A DNA stretch of 64,000 bases, from contig CAIYDQ010000136.1 in NCBI GenBank assembly GCA_903925075.1, forward strand, positions 24,215 to 88,214, in the 5' to 3' direction. Position 1 is the first letter of the stretch; every line of letters begins with the position of its first letter. The stretch is from an uncultured Geobacter sp. GTDB lineage: Bacteria; Desulfobacterota; Desulfuromonadia; Geobacterales; Geobacteraceae. This document shows, in pieces, positions 9,408-18,921 of this stretch. The notes under the pieces were generated by a model. The model had not been told where the DNA came from. It saw only the letters and a list, made by a program, of their open reading frames with translations, and did no database searches. The position numbers and the translations under genes were made by a program.

Positions 9408-11030
9408 ATGAAATTAAGAGTACTGACGAGCATTCTGAGTTTGTGCTGCATGATCTGCTGCCTGGCGCCGGGGCAGTCGCGGGCCGACGACGAGCAGGCG
9501 GCCCCGGTGGCGGACGGCGCGGTCGCCTTGGCTGAGACCGGGGGCTTGGCCCCGGCGGCGGACAACACGGTCGCCGTGCTGGAGCCCGAGACCCCGGCCG
9601 AAGCGGCGATGGAGTTTCCGGCCCCGGCGCCCAAGCCCGGAATTTTGAACGGTTTCGAATTGACCGGCTACGTGCGGCATTACATGAGCTTCAACCTCAA
9701 CAACGTCCCGGAAACGGCGGGCAACGACGCCGGCAAGATGTCCATGAACCGGCTGTCGCTGCTCACCCAGCTGAAGGGACCGATCGGGCCGGCGAACCTC
9801 ACCCTGATCGGCCGCCTCTCGCGGGAGCAGATGACCAGTTACCTGAAGGACCTGCAGAGCCTGGCGCGCCAGACCTCGCCGCAAACCGACTTCGCCAGCA
9901 AGTACGACGAGAACGAAATCAGGGAATTCTACCTGGACATGCCGATCGGCGATCGGATCAAGCTGCGGGTGGGCAAGCAGCAGGTAGTCTGGGGCGAGAC
10001 CGACTTCTTTCAGGCCATGGACGTGGTGCACGGCTATGACTACTCCTGGCGCTCCTTCCTGGAGCCCGAGAACGAGGAGTGGCGCAAACCGCTGATCCTC
10101 GGCAACGCCCAGATAGCCGTTCCCGAGCTGCGCGGCAACCTGCAGCTGCTGGTCCGGCCGGGCCTCGACCGCGCCCGGGACGTCGGCAACACCTTCGACA
10201 TGTTCGGCGGCCGCTGGGCGCAAAACGGCTCCCGCGGGTTCAACCTCAACGACAACAACGTGGCCCTCACCCACTTCGAATTGCCGGTCGACTTCCATCA
10301 CAAGGACGGCGACACCGACAAGGCCCACTACGGCGGGCGCTGGATGGGGACCATCGGGGCCAACAAGGACCTGGCCTACAGCCTGAACTACTACCATACC
10401 CAGGCCCAGAATCCGGTGGTCTTTCAGGACCCGACCGCTCCCATCGGGCTCGCCTTCATTTTCCCCACCATCGACATCTACGGCGGCACCCTGAGCGGCA
10501 AGATCCCGCTCGACTTCCTGGACACCATCTTCCGGGCGGAGGTGGCCTACGTGCCGAACCAGCCGCTGAACAACGCCGCCTTGGACGTGGTCAAGAAGGA
10601 CGCCGTGCGCAGCATGTTCGGACTGGACACCAACCTGCGCCTGGAGCGCATCCTCGGCACCTGCAACGCCAGCATGCTGAGTCTGCAGATCTTCGACACC
10701 TTCATCACCGATTACAAGGCGAGCCAGCAGATCAACACCGCCTTCGGCTCCAGGCAGAAGGAGCACGAGACCCTGCTTACCGGCATCTTCACGCTCCCCT
10801 ACGCCTCGGACAGCATCAGGGGGCAACTGGTGGCGGTGCAGGATCTCAGCAGCAACGGCGGCATCGTGGCGCCCTCGATCGAGTTCATGATGGGACCGAG
10901 CTGGCGCGTCAAGCTGGAGGGGGACATCTTCTACGGCGGCAAGAGAAACGACGCCGGCAACCAGGCCAGCATGTTCGGCTCCTTCGCCCACAGCAGCCAG
11001 GTCATGTCCCGGGTCACCTATCAGTTCTAG
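9408..11030 (+). CDS. DUF1302-type outer-membrane beta-barrel protein
   Basis: Signal peptide; RVGKQQVVWGETDFFQAMDVVHGYD; C-terminal aromatic residue (VTYQF). Confidence 0.8.
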   Translation: MKLRVLTSILSLCCMICCLAPGQSRADDEQAAPVADGAVALAETGGLAPAADNTVAVLEPETPAEAAMEFPAPAPKPGILNGFELTGYVRHYMSFNLNNVPETAGNDAGKMSMNRLSLLTQLKGPIGPANLTLIGRLSREQMTSYLKDLQSLARQTSPQTDFASKYDENEIREFYLDMPIGDRIKLRVGKQQVVWGETDFFQAMDVVHGYDYSWRSFLEPENEEWRKPLILGNAQIAVPELRGNLQLLVRPGLDRARDVGNTFDMFGGRWAQNGSRGFNLNDNNVALTHFELPVDFHHKDGDTDKAHYGGRWMGTIGANKDLAYSLNYYHTQAQNPVVFQDPTAPIGLAFIFPTIDIYGGTLSGKIPLDFLDTIFRAEVAYVPNQPLNNAALDVVKKDAVRSMFGLDTNLRLERILGTCNASMLSLQIFDTFITDYKASQQINTAFGSRQKEHETLLTGIFTLPYASDSIRGQLVAVQDLSSNGGIVAPSIEFMMGPSWRVKLEGDIFYGGKRNDAGNQASMFGSFAHSSQVMSRVTYQF

Positions 11031-11088
11031 CCGCCGCGGATAAGGGACGGCGAAACGGCATCAACCAATCAACCAGGAGGAAAAAAGG

Positions 11089-12372
11089 ATGAAAAGCCAG
11101 TTTTCTAAAACCATCGTCACAACAGCGGGGCTGATGGCGCTGGCGGCGCTTGTCGGCGGCGCCGCCTTGGCCGGCGAGGTTCCGGTCGGAACGGTTCTCA
11201 ACAAGGCCAATCTGGCCGCCATGGAGAAGGAGACCTTCCAGGGGATGCCCATCGGCAAGCTTCTGACCGACAGCCAGAAGATGTGGATCAAGGATTACAA
11301 CCTGAAGATGAAACTGGGGAAACCGACCGAACTCAAGGTCGATCCCGCCTATCAGGCCGCCACCAAGAAGTACGCCGGACAGGCGACCCTGGATCCGGCC
11401 AAGAAAACGGTCGGCAACTACAAGGCGGGCATCCCCTTCACCAACGTCGACCTCAAGGATCCGGACGCCGGCTACAAACTTGCCTGGAACCAGTATTACG
11501 CCAACCCGGTGATGGGCGACAACTGGATTGCGCTGGGCGACGTCACCATCACCGAGTCCAAAAAAGGGGTGATCGACCATTTCGAGGCGATCAGCGCCAA
11601 GCTGGCCATGGAAGGACGCACCACCGGCGGCGCCCCGCTGGTGGGGAACGCCGGGGACCACGCCCAGTACCTGCTGGTGCTCACCAAGCCCTTCGATCTC
11701 GCCGGGCTCGGCATTTACACCAAGCAGTACAGTAACGGCAACATCGACGACGCCTGGGCCTACGTCAAGTCCATCCGCCGCACCAGGCGCGTCGCCGGCG
11801 GCAAGAGCTGGATGGATCCGCAGCCCAAAATGGACCTCCTGAACGACGACAACCAGGCCGTCAACTGCTACCCGCTCATGTACAAGGGTTGGAAATTCGT
11901 GGAGAAACGCTGGATACTGGCGGTGGTGAACGCCCCCAACCCCAACGTCAGGCACGCCGTCTTCAAGGACAACATCGAGCAGTCGGCCCCCTACTGGAAC
12001 CCGTCCAACGCCGTCTGGGAGCCGCGCGAGGTCTACGTGCTGGAGGCCACCATGCCTCCCGAGCACCCCTACTCCAAGAAGGTGCTCTACCAGGACGTCA
12101 AGTACCCCATGTACCTGCAGGGCGATCTCTATGACCGTAAGGGGAGCCTGTGGCGCCTGTGGAGACAGACCTACAGCCAGTTCACCGCCAAAAACGGCAA
12201 GCCCGGCATAGCCCTGTACAGCACCCAGGCGATCGACTTCCAGCGCACCCGCGCCACCTACATCGACATGGCCCACACCCAGTTGAACAACCCCGAGTTC
12301 AACGACAAGGCGTTCACGCCGGAGATGCTCTCCTTGGCGGGGAGCGGCGGTCTCGACAAGTACATGAAGTAG
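11089..12372 (+). CDS. DUF1329 family periplasmic/outer-membrane protein
   Basis: Signal peptide; YVKSIRRTRRVAGGKSWMDPQPKMDLLNDDNQAV; VLEATMPPEHPYSKKVLYQDVKYPMYLQGDLYDRKGSLWR. Confidence 0.85.
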   Translation: MKSQFSKTIVTTAGLMALAALVGGAALAGEVPVGTVLNKANLAAMEKETFQGMPIGKLLTDSQKMWIKDYNLKMKLGKPTELKVDPAYQAATKKYAGQATLDPAKKTVGNYKAGIPFTNVDLKDPDAGYKLAWNQYYANPVMGDNWIALGDVTITESKKGVIDHFEAISAKLAMEGRTTGGAPLVGNAGDHAQYLLVLTKPFDLAGLGIYTKQYSNGNIDDAWAYVKSIRRTRRVAGGKSWMDPQPKMDLLNDDNQAVNCYPLMYKGWKFVEKRWILAVVNAPNPNVRHAVFKDNIEQSAPYWNPSNAVWEPREVYVLEATMPPEHPYSKKVLYQDVKYPMYLQGDLYDRKGSLWRLWRQTYSQFTAKNGKPGIALYSTQAIDFQRTRATYIDMAHTQLNNPEFNDKAFTPEMLSLAGSGGLDKYMK

Positions 12373-12418
12373 CGCTTCGGGATGTGATAAACAGGCGACA
12401 ATAATAAAGAAATATGTT

Positions 12419-12458
12419 ATCCGTTGTGCGACGGCCGGGGTGCCGTCGCGCAACGGAT
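12419..12458. terminator. Strong hairpin ATCCGTTGTGCGACGGC / GCCGTCGCGCAACGGAT after the DUF1329 gene
   Basis: 17-bp arms with one mismatch, 6-nt loop; no clear plus-strand T-tract. Confidence 0.55.
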
Positions 12459-12527
12459 ATTGCTTATCCAGCGCGGTTGTCGGCGGGTCGTGCGCCGCTT
12501 TCCGGATGACGCCTAAGGTTGAAAGTT

Positions 12528-14780
12528 ATGAGCTGGTCCAAAATCGAAATAGTGGTGGCGGGAAGGTCGGGACCGAGCGTCGAGGAGCTGGTCGCCATCC
12601 TGGGCAAGGGGGGGTACGCGGCCAGTACCGCCGACAGCGCGGCGGCGCTCCTGGAATCGGTGGTCTGCGGCGCTCCCTCGCTGGTACTGCTCGACCTGAG
12701 CATCTCGCAGGACCCCTACGCGCTTTGCCGCGGCTTGAAGGCCGACCCCGCCAGCTGCGAGCTGCCGGTGGTCTTCGCCGGCTCGCCCGAGGCGGGCCTC
12801 GATCGCGCGCGCCTTTTCGAGGCCGGCGGCGGCGCCTGGGTCTCTCCCCCCTTCTGCGAGCAGGAACTGCTCGCCGTGGTGAAAGCGCAGATCGATCTGA
12901 GCCGGGCGCAGGCGCGCCTGCAAAAACAGACCGCCCTGCGGCTAAAGGCCGAACAGGAACTAAAGGAGTGCGATCAGCGCCTGCAATCGATCGTGGACAA
13001 CGCGGCCGCCATCATCTACGTGAAGGACGATCAGGGGCGCTACACCCTGATCAACCGCAAGTACGAACTGCTGTTCCACGTCAAGCGCAAGTACCTGATC
13101 GGCAAGACCGACTACGAGATCTTCACCAAGGAGGCGGCCGACGGTTACCGGCACAACGACCAGTTGGTGCTCAAGTCCGGGCAGGCCATCCAGGTGGAGG
13201 AGGACGTCAGCCATGACGACGGCATCCACTCCTACATCTCCATCAAATTCCCGCTGCAAAACGTCAACGGCGAGAACAACGCCGTGTGCGGCATCTCCAG
13301 CGACATCACCCGGCGCAAGGAAGCGGAAATGCTGCTGCACCAGGCCAAAGAGGCGGCGGAATGCTCCAACCGCGCCAAGAGCGTCTTTCTCGCCAACATG
13401 TCCCACGAGCTGCGCACCCCGTTGAACGCCATCCTGGGCTTTTCGCAGCTCATGCTGCGCGACGCCGCCATGTCCGCCGCCTCCAGAAAGCATCTTTCCA
13501 CCATCAACCGCAGCGGCGATCATCTGCTCTCCCTGGTGAACAACGTGCTGGAGGTGAGCCAGATCGAGGCCGGGCGCAGTTCCCTGCACCTGACCACCTT
13601 CGACCTTTGGCGCCTGATCGAGAACATCATCGAGATGTTCGCCATCAGGGCCAGCCAGAACCGGGTGCGCTTCAGCGTCACCAGGCAAAAAGAGGTGCCG
13701 CGCTATGTGGTTGGCGACGAGCGGAAGGTGCGCCAGATACTGATCAACCTGTTGGACAATTCGGTGAAATTCACCGAGAAGGGGCACATCTCCCTGCACC
13801 TCTCCGTGCTGGGCGGGCAGTTGCCGGCGCCGGAGGCGGGAGGCGGCAAGCCGCGCACCGTGCTCTTCGAGGTGGAGGACACCGGGGCCGGCATCGCCCC
13901 GCAGGAAGTGGAGCGGCTTTTCCAGCCGTTCGAACAGACGCTGAGCGGCAAGAGCGTCGGCGGCACCGGCCTGGGGCTCTCCATCAGCCGGGAGTACGCG
14001 CGGCTGACCGGCGGCGACCTCACCGTCGCCAGCGAGCCCGGCAAGGGGAGCGTCTTCCTGTTCAGCTTGCGCTGCCAGGAGGGGAGCCCCAAGGACGTGA
14101 CCTGCGTCAAGGATGGCCGGCGGGTGATCGGCCTGGCCGAGGGGAGCGGGGAGATAACCGTCCTGGTGGTGGACGACAAGCAGGACAGCCGCACCTTCGC
14201 CACCGAGCTCCTTACCTCGGTGGGCTTCAGAACCCGCGAGGCCTGCAACGGCGAGGAGGCGTTGGCCGCCTTCGCCAAGGAGCGCCCCGACCTGGTGCTG
14301 ATGGACATGCGCATGCCGGTGATGAACGGTTATCAGGCGACCCGCTGCATGAAGGCTGCCGGCGGCGAGAAAAAGACCCCCATCATCGCGGTCAGCGCCA
14401 GCGCCCTGGACGAGCAAAAAAACGAGATCCTGGAGTCGGGGGCCGACGAGTTGATCTGCAAGCCCTTCAAGGACTCCGAGCTGTTCGCGGCCATCGCCAG
14501 GCTGCTCGGCGTCAGTTACCGCTACCAGGACGAGCGGGCCGTCCCCGGCGCCGCCAGGGCGTCGGCCCTGCCGTTGGCGGCGCGGCTGGACGCGCTGCCG
14601 GCAGAGCTTCGCCAGGAACTGCGGACGGCGCTTTTGGCGCTCAACGTCAGGGCCGTGCGCGCGGTGGCCGAGCGCGTGCGCGCCGTCGACCGCGCGCTGG
14701 GCGAACTGATCGAGGAGTTCGAGAAAGGCTTCCGTTTCGAGGAGTTGCTGGATCTGCTGGATCGAAAGCGACGCCGCTAG
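12528..14780 (+). CDS. Soluble hybrid histidine kinase (degenerate REC - PAS - HisKA - HATPase - REC)
   Basis: PAS IVDNAAAIIYVKDDQGRYTLINRKYE; H-box MSHELRTPLNAILGFSQL; N-box NLLDNSVKF; GTGLGLSIS; C-terminal VLVVDDKQDSR...LVLMDMRMP...CKPF; no TM segment. Confidence 0.9.
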   Translation: MSWSKIEIVVAGRSGPSVEELVAILGKGGYAASTADSAAALLESVVCGAPSLVLLDLSISQDPYALCRGLKADPASCELPVVFAGSPEAGLDRARLFEAGGGAWVSPPFCEQELLAVVKAQIDLSRAQARLQKQTALRLKAEQELKECDQRLQSIVDNAAAIIYVKDDQGRYTLINRKYELLFHVKRKYLIGKTDYEIFTKEAADGYRHNDQLVLKSGQAIQVEEDVSHDDGIHSYISIKFPLQNVNGENNAVCGISSDITRRKEAEMLLHQAKEAAECSNRAKSVFLANMSHELRTPLNAILGFSQLMLRDAAMSAASRKHLSTINRSGDHLLSLVNNVLEVSQIEAGRSSLHLTTFDLWRLIENIIEMFAIRASQNRVRFSVTRQKEVPRYVVGDERKVRQILINLLDNSVKFTEKGHISLHLSVLGGQLPAPEAGGGKPRTVLFEVEDTGAGIAPQEVERLFQPFEQTLSGKSVGGTGLGLSISREYARLTGGDLTVASEPGKGSVFLFSLRCQEGSPKDVTCVKDGRRVIGLAEGSGEITVLVVDDKQDSRTFATELLTSVGFRTREACNGEEALAAFAKERPDLVLMDMRMPVMNGYQATRCMKAAGGEKKTPIIAVSASALDEQKNEILESGADELICKPFKDSELFAAIARLLGVSYRYQDERAVPGAARASALPLAARLDALPAELRQELRTALLALNVRAVRAVAERVRAVDRALGELIEEFEKGFRFEELLDLLDRKRRR

Positions 14781-14865
14781 CGCACAAACCCATGTGCCGC
14801 GGAGAAAATCCGAGGTAAATTCACATGTTGAACGACCTACCATTTAGTTTGCAGCGGAGAGCGCC

Positions 14866-16410
14866 ATGAGTCACGCAACGCCGGACGGCAACGAGCCTTC
14901 ACTTTCCACACTGCTGGGAAACGTCCTGGTGGTGGACGACACCTTCCAAAACCTCGACCTCCTTTCCGAGATCCTGGTCAAGGACGGCTTCGACTTCCGC
15001 CCCGCCATGAGCGGCCGCATGGCCCTGCTGTCGGTCGGCAACGTGCTCCCGGATCTGATCCTGCTCGACGTCCTGATGCCGGAGATGGACGGCTTCGAGG
15101 TCTGCCGCCAGTTGAAGATGGACCCGCTCACCCGCGACATACCGGTCATTTTCATCAGCGCCCTGGAAGAGGTGGTCGACCGGGTGAAGGCTTTCGCCGT
15201 GGGGGGGGTGGATTTCATCTCCAAGCCATTCCACGCCGAAGAGGTCCTTGCCAGGGTGAGGACCCATCTGGCCCTGAGGAGGTTGCAGATAAACCTGGAG
15301 AAGAAGAACGCCCAGCTGCGGCACGAAATAGCCGAGCGCGAGAAGACCGAGGAGGAACTTTCCCGGTTTCAGGAGCATATGGCGGGCGTCTTGGAAAGAA
15401 AACTGCTGCACCCTGAGGCGTTCAAACAGCTCATCTCGCAAAGCGAAACGATGCGCGCCATCTTCCAGTACATCGAGGCCCTGGCCTGCAGCTCCGAGCC
15501 GGTGCTGATCATCGGGGAGAGCGGAGTCGGCAAGGAACTGATCGCCAGGGCCATTCACGAGGTGAAGCAGCCCGACGGCCCCTGGGTGCCGATCAACTGC
15601 GCGGGCCTGGACGACAACATGTTCTCCGACACCCTTTTCGGTCACGTCAAGGGGGCCTTCACCGGCGCGGACCAGGCGCGCTCCGGCATGATCGAGAAAG
15701 CCGCCGGCGGAACGCTGTTTCTTGACGAAATCGGCGATTTGAGCCTCGTCTCCCAGATAAAACTACTGCGCCTCTTGCAGGAAAAGGAATACGTCCCGCT
15801 GGGGAGCGACCGGATCATGAAGGTGGCGGCGCGCATAGTGGTGGCGACCAACGTCAACCTGGAACAGAAGCAGAAAAACGGCGAGTTCAGGAAGGATCTC
15901 TATTTCCGGCTCTGCACCCACCAGATCGAGATCCCCCCGCTGAGAAAGCGTCCCGAGGACCTCCCCGTTTTGCTCGACCACTTCCTGGGCGAGGCGGCGC
16001 GCGACATGAACAAGAAGAAACCGACCCCCCCGGCGGAGCTTGCCGTGCTGCTGTCCAACTACCATTTCCCCGGCAACATCCGCGAGTTGCGCGCCATGGT
16101 GTACAACGCGGTGAGCGTTCACGGCGGGAAAAAACTCTCCATGGAGCTCTTCAAGAAGGCCATGGGACTTGCGGACAAGGAGAAGGATGCCGGCGCCGAC
16201 CCGGCGCCGAAACAGCCGCGGCTGGCCTTTTTCGACACCCTGCCGACCCTCAAGGAAGCGACCGAACTGCTGGTGGACGAGGCGATACAACGCACCAACG
16301 GCAACCAGTCGATCGCGGCCAAGCTCTTGGGCATCACCCAGCCGGCGCTGAGTAGCCGCTTGAAGATCTGCGCGCACAAACGCAGTGCTAAAATGCTCGC
16401 CGATAGCTGA
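14866..16410 (+). CDS. Sigma54-dependent response regulator (REC-AAA+-HTH)
   Basis: VLVVDDTFQN...LLDVLMPEMDG; GESGVGKELIARAIH; GAFTGAD; FHFPGNIRELRA-type motif; C-terminal Fis-like NQSIAAKLLGITQPALSSRLK. Confidence 0.93.
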   Translation: MSHATPDGNEPSLSTLLGNVLVVDDTFQNLDLLSEILVKDGFDFRPAMSGRMALLSVGNVLPDLILLDVLMPEMDGFEVCRQLKMDPLTRDIPVIFISALEEVVDRVKAFAVGGVDFISKPFHAEEVLARVRTHLALRRLQINLEKKNAQLRHEIAEREKTEEELSRFQEHMAGVLERKLLHPEAFKQLISQSETMRAIFQYIEALACSSEPVLIIGESGVGKELIARAIHEVKQPDGPWVPINCAGLDDNMFSDTLFGHVKGAFTGADQARSGMIEKAAGGTLFLDEIGDLSLVSQIKLLRLLQEKEYVPLGSDRIMKVAARIVVATNVNLEQKQKNGEFRKDLYFRLCTHQIEIPPLRKRPEDLPVLLDHFLGEAARDMNKKKPTPPAELAVLLSNYHFPGNIRELRAMVYNAVSVHGGKKLSMELFKKAMGLADKEKDAGADPAPKQPRLAFFDTLPTLKEATELLVDEAIQRTNGNQSIAAKLLGITQPALSSRLKICAHKRSAKMLADS

Positions 16411-16431
16411 CGCCGGCGGCGGCCCCGCGAC

Positions 16432-16453
16432 CCGTATAACCTTTTTTATACGG
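16432..16453. promoter_or_regulatory. Candidate upstream activating sequence (UAS2) CCGTATAA-CCTTTT-TTATACGG
   Basis: Perfect 8-bp inverted arms with 6-bp spacer; about 195 bp upstream of a sigma54 promoter; same architecture as 5456-5477. Confidence 0.65.
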
Positions 16454-16635
16454 TATAAGAAAGCCCGCACCGCGCCGGCTATGTTTATGCCGTGCAAGTA
16501 GCCGACGCAGCGAAGATTTGCCCCTCAAGGCACCCTGTCTCGTAGAAGAATTCTTATAAGCCCCCTTCCGCCTGCAAAACCTCACCAACGCAGATAACCT
16601 CGCGTTTCAAGCAGCTTAGCTCCCCGGCTTTTTCT

Positions 16636-16651
16636 TGGCATCTTCTGTGCT
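16636..16651 (+). promoter_or_regulatory. Sigma54 (-24/-12) promoter
   Basis: TGGCATCTTCTGTGCT with GG/GC spacing as expected; followed by ATA as at 5651. Confidence 0.65.
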
Positions 16652-16812
16652 ATAGAACGGTGTATTGACGACGTCGCGTCGACGTACCTTATCCGCGGCC
16701 GTAAGAAAATAGCCGATCGGTCCTGATCCGGAAAAAGGCCGGCAGCTCCACCTTCCGGAGCGGCCTTGCCGGAAGCCGCGGCCGATCGAGACAAAAAATG
16801 GGGGGAGTATGT

Positions 16813-18921
16813 ATGTATCGTATCGGGGTTGATGTGGGCGGGACCTTTACCGACTTTTTGCTCTACGACGACAGCGGTGCCTCGAGCGTCTTTAAGACGC
16901 CCAGTACCCCTGCCGACCCGTCCATAGGCGTGTTGAACGGCTTTGGCAAGATGGCCGAAAAAGCCGGGGTGAGCCTGGAGGAGTTCATAGCCGGGGTGGA
17001 GCTGATCGTGCACGGCACGACGGTGACCACCAATGCGGCGCTGACCGGCAACGGGGTCAAGACCGGGCTGATAACCACCCTGGGTTTTCGCGACATTCTG
17101 GAGATGCGTCGCGGCTTTAGGGAAAGCGCCTACGACAACAAGATGACGCCCCCAAAGCCGCTGGTGCCGCGCGACCTGCGCCTGGGAGTGGAGGGGCGCG
17201 TGACCTTCGACGGTGCGGTTGCCACCCCGCTCGACGAGGCGGGGCTCCTGGACGCCATCGCGGTGCTGAAGCGGGAAAAGGTCGAGGCGGTCGCCGTCTG
17301 CTTCATGCATTCCTATGCCAATCCCGAGCACGAGCAGGCGGCCAAGAAGCTGATCGAGCGCGAACTGCCGGAGCTGTTCCTGACGGTCTCCTCGGAATTG
17401 CTCCCCCAGGCGCGCCTGTACGAGAGGGTCTCGACCTCGGTGCTTAACAGCTACGTGGGGCCGATCCTGCGCAACTACCTCGGCTACCTGGCCACGGCGC
17501 TCGACAACATCGGCTTCTCCGGCGTGCTCTTGATCATGCAGTCCAACGGGGGGGTTGCGACGCCGGAGGCGACCTCCAAGACCCCGGCCATGACCCTTCT
17601 GTCCGGCCCCGCGGGGGGACCCGCGGCCGGCATCGCCTTCACCGCGGTGCAGGGCTACGAGCAGTGCATCACCGTCGACATGGGGGGGACCTCCTTCGAC
17701 GCCGCCCTGGTGCAGAACCGGGAGCCGCTGTTGCGAAGCGACGGCTGGATCAACCGGCAGCGGCTCGCCCTGCCGATGCTCGACATCCACACCATCGGCG
17801 CGGGGGGCGGCTCCATCGGCTGGATCGACGAAGGGGGACTCCTGCACATGGGGCCGCAAAGCGCGGGCGCGGTTCCGGGCGCCGCCTGTTACGGCAAGGG
17901 AGGGAAGCTCCCGACCTGCACCGACGCCAACCTGGTGCTCGGCTACCTCAATCCCGGCTACTTCCTGGGGGGGGACATGGGGCTCGACTTCGAAGCCGCC
18001 CGCACCGCCATCGAGGAGCATGTCGCCAAGCCGCTGGGTCTGAGCGTCGAGGAGGCGGCGGCCGGCATGTTCCATCTGATGAACGTCAACATGGCGGCGG
18101 GGCTGCGCGAGATCTCCATCAGCCGCGGCATCGACCCGCGCGAATACCCGCTGGTGGTGGCAGGGGGCGCGGGTCCCATCCACGGCGGCATGATCGCCCT
18201 GGAGATGGAGATCCCGGTGGTGCTGGTGCCGCGCGAATCCTCCATCTTCTGCGCCTCCGGCATGCTCCGCTCCGACCTGAAACACTCCTACGTGCGCACC
18301 TACCACGTCTTGGGATCGCGGGCCGATCAGGGGGTGATGCTGAAGAGCTTCGCCGAACTGGAGCAGGAGGGGCGTCGGATACTGAAAACTGAAAAGGTCG
18401 AGGACGAAAAGCGCCTGCGCATGGAGCATGCGGTGGATATGCGCTACCTCGGGCAGCATAACGAGATCACGGTCGGCTTCCAGCTGGACGAGTTCGAGAA
18501 GGGGGGAATCGAGTTCCTGCGCGAGCGGCTGCACCAGGAGCACGACCGGCTTTACGGCTACGCGCTGCGCGGCTCGGACACGGAGCTGGAAATCATCAAC
18601 CTGCGCCTGGTGGCCGTGGGGATCACCGAAAAGCCGCAGCTGCAGGTGACTGAGCTTAGCGGCGCGGACGCCACGGCGAGCCTCAAGGGGACGCGGCCGG
18701 TCTACATCCCCTCGGTCAAGTTCTTCCGCGACATCACGGTCTACGACGGCGAGACGCTCGCCTACGGCAACCGGGGGGAGGGGCCGGCCATCATCGAGCA
18801 GATCACCACCACCACCTTCGTGCCGCCCGAGTACGACTTCATCGTCGACGCGGCCGGGACCTTCAGCCTCTACCTGCGCAGCAGCGCCGACGAATATTTA
18901 AGGAGGGTTTTGCCGTCATGA
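16813..18921 (+). CDS. Hydantoinase A / acetone(acetophenone)-carboxylase-type ATPase subunit
   Basis: YRIGVDVGGTFTDFLLYD; VHGTTVTTNAAL; TVDMGGTSFDAAL; SGPAGGPAAGI; start chosen by SD (the ORF track starts at 16798). Confidence 0.88.
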   Translation: MYRIGVDVGGTFTDFLLYDDSGASSVFKTPSTPADPSIGVLNGFGKMAEKAGVSLEEFIAGVELIVHGTTVTTNAALTGNGVKTGLITTLGFRDILEMRRGFRESAYDNKMTPPKPLVPRDLRLGVEGRVTFDGAVATPLDEAGLLDAIAVLKREKVEAVAVCFMHSYANPEHEQAAKKLIERELPELFLTVSSELLPQARLYERVSTSVLNSYVGPILRNYLGYLATALDNIGFSGVLLIMQSNGGVATPEATSKTPAMTLLSGPAGGPAAGIAFTAVQGYEQCITVDMGGTSFDAALVQNREPLLRSDGWINRQRLALPMLDIHTIGAGGGSIGWIDEGGLLHMGPQSAGAVPGAACYGKGGKLPTCTDANLVLGYLNPGYFLGGDMGLDFEAARTAIEEHVAKPLGLSVEEAAAGMFHLMNVNMAAGLREISISRGIDPREYPLVVAGGAGPIHGGMIALEMEIPVVLVPRESSIFCASGMLRSDLKHSYVRTYHVLGSRADQGVMLKSFAELEQEGRRILKTEKVEDEKRLRMEHAVDMRYLGQHNEITVGFQLDEFEKGGIEFLRERLHQEHDRLYGYALRGSDTELEIINLRLVAVGITEKPQLQVTELSGADATASLKGTRPVYIPSVKFFRDITVYDGETLAYGNRGEGPAIIEQITTTTFVPPEYDFIVDAAGTFSLYLRSSADEYLRRVLPS

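Noticed and set aside
16582-18543. 653-aa minus-strand ORF antisense to hydantoinase A
   Set aside because: Typical GC-driven shadow ORF; the plus frame has strong family motifs, the antisense product is His/Gly/Arg-rich low complexity with no recognisable domain.
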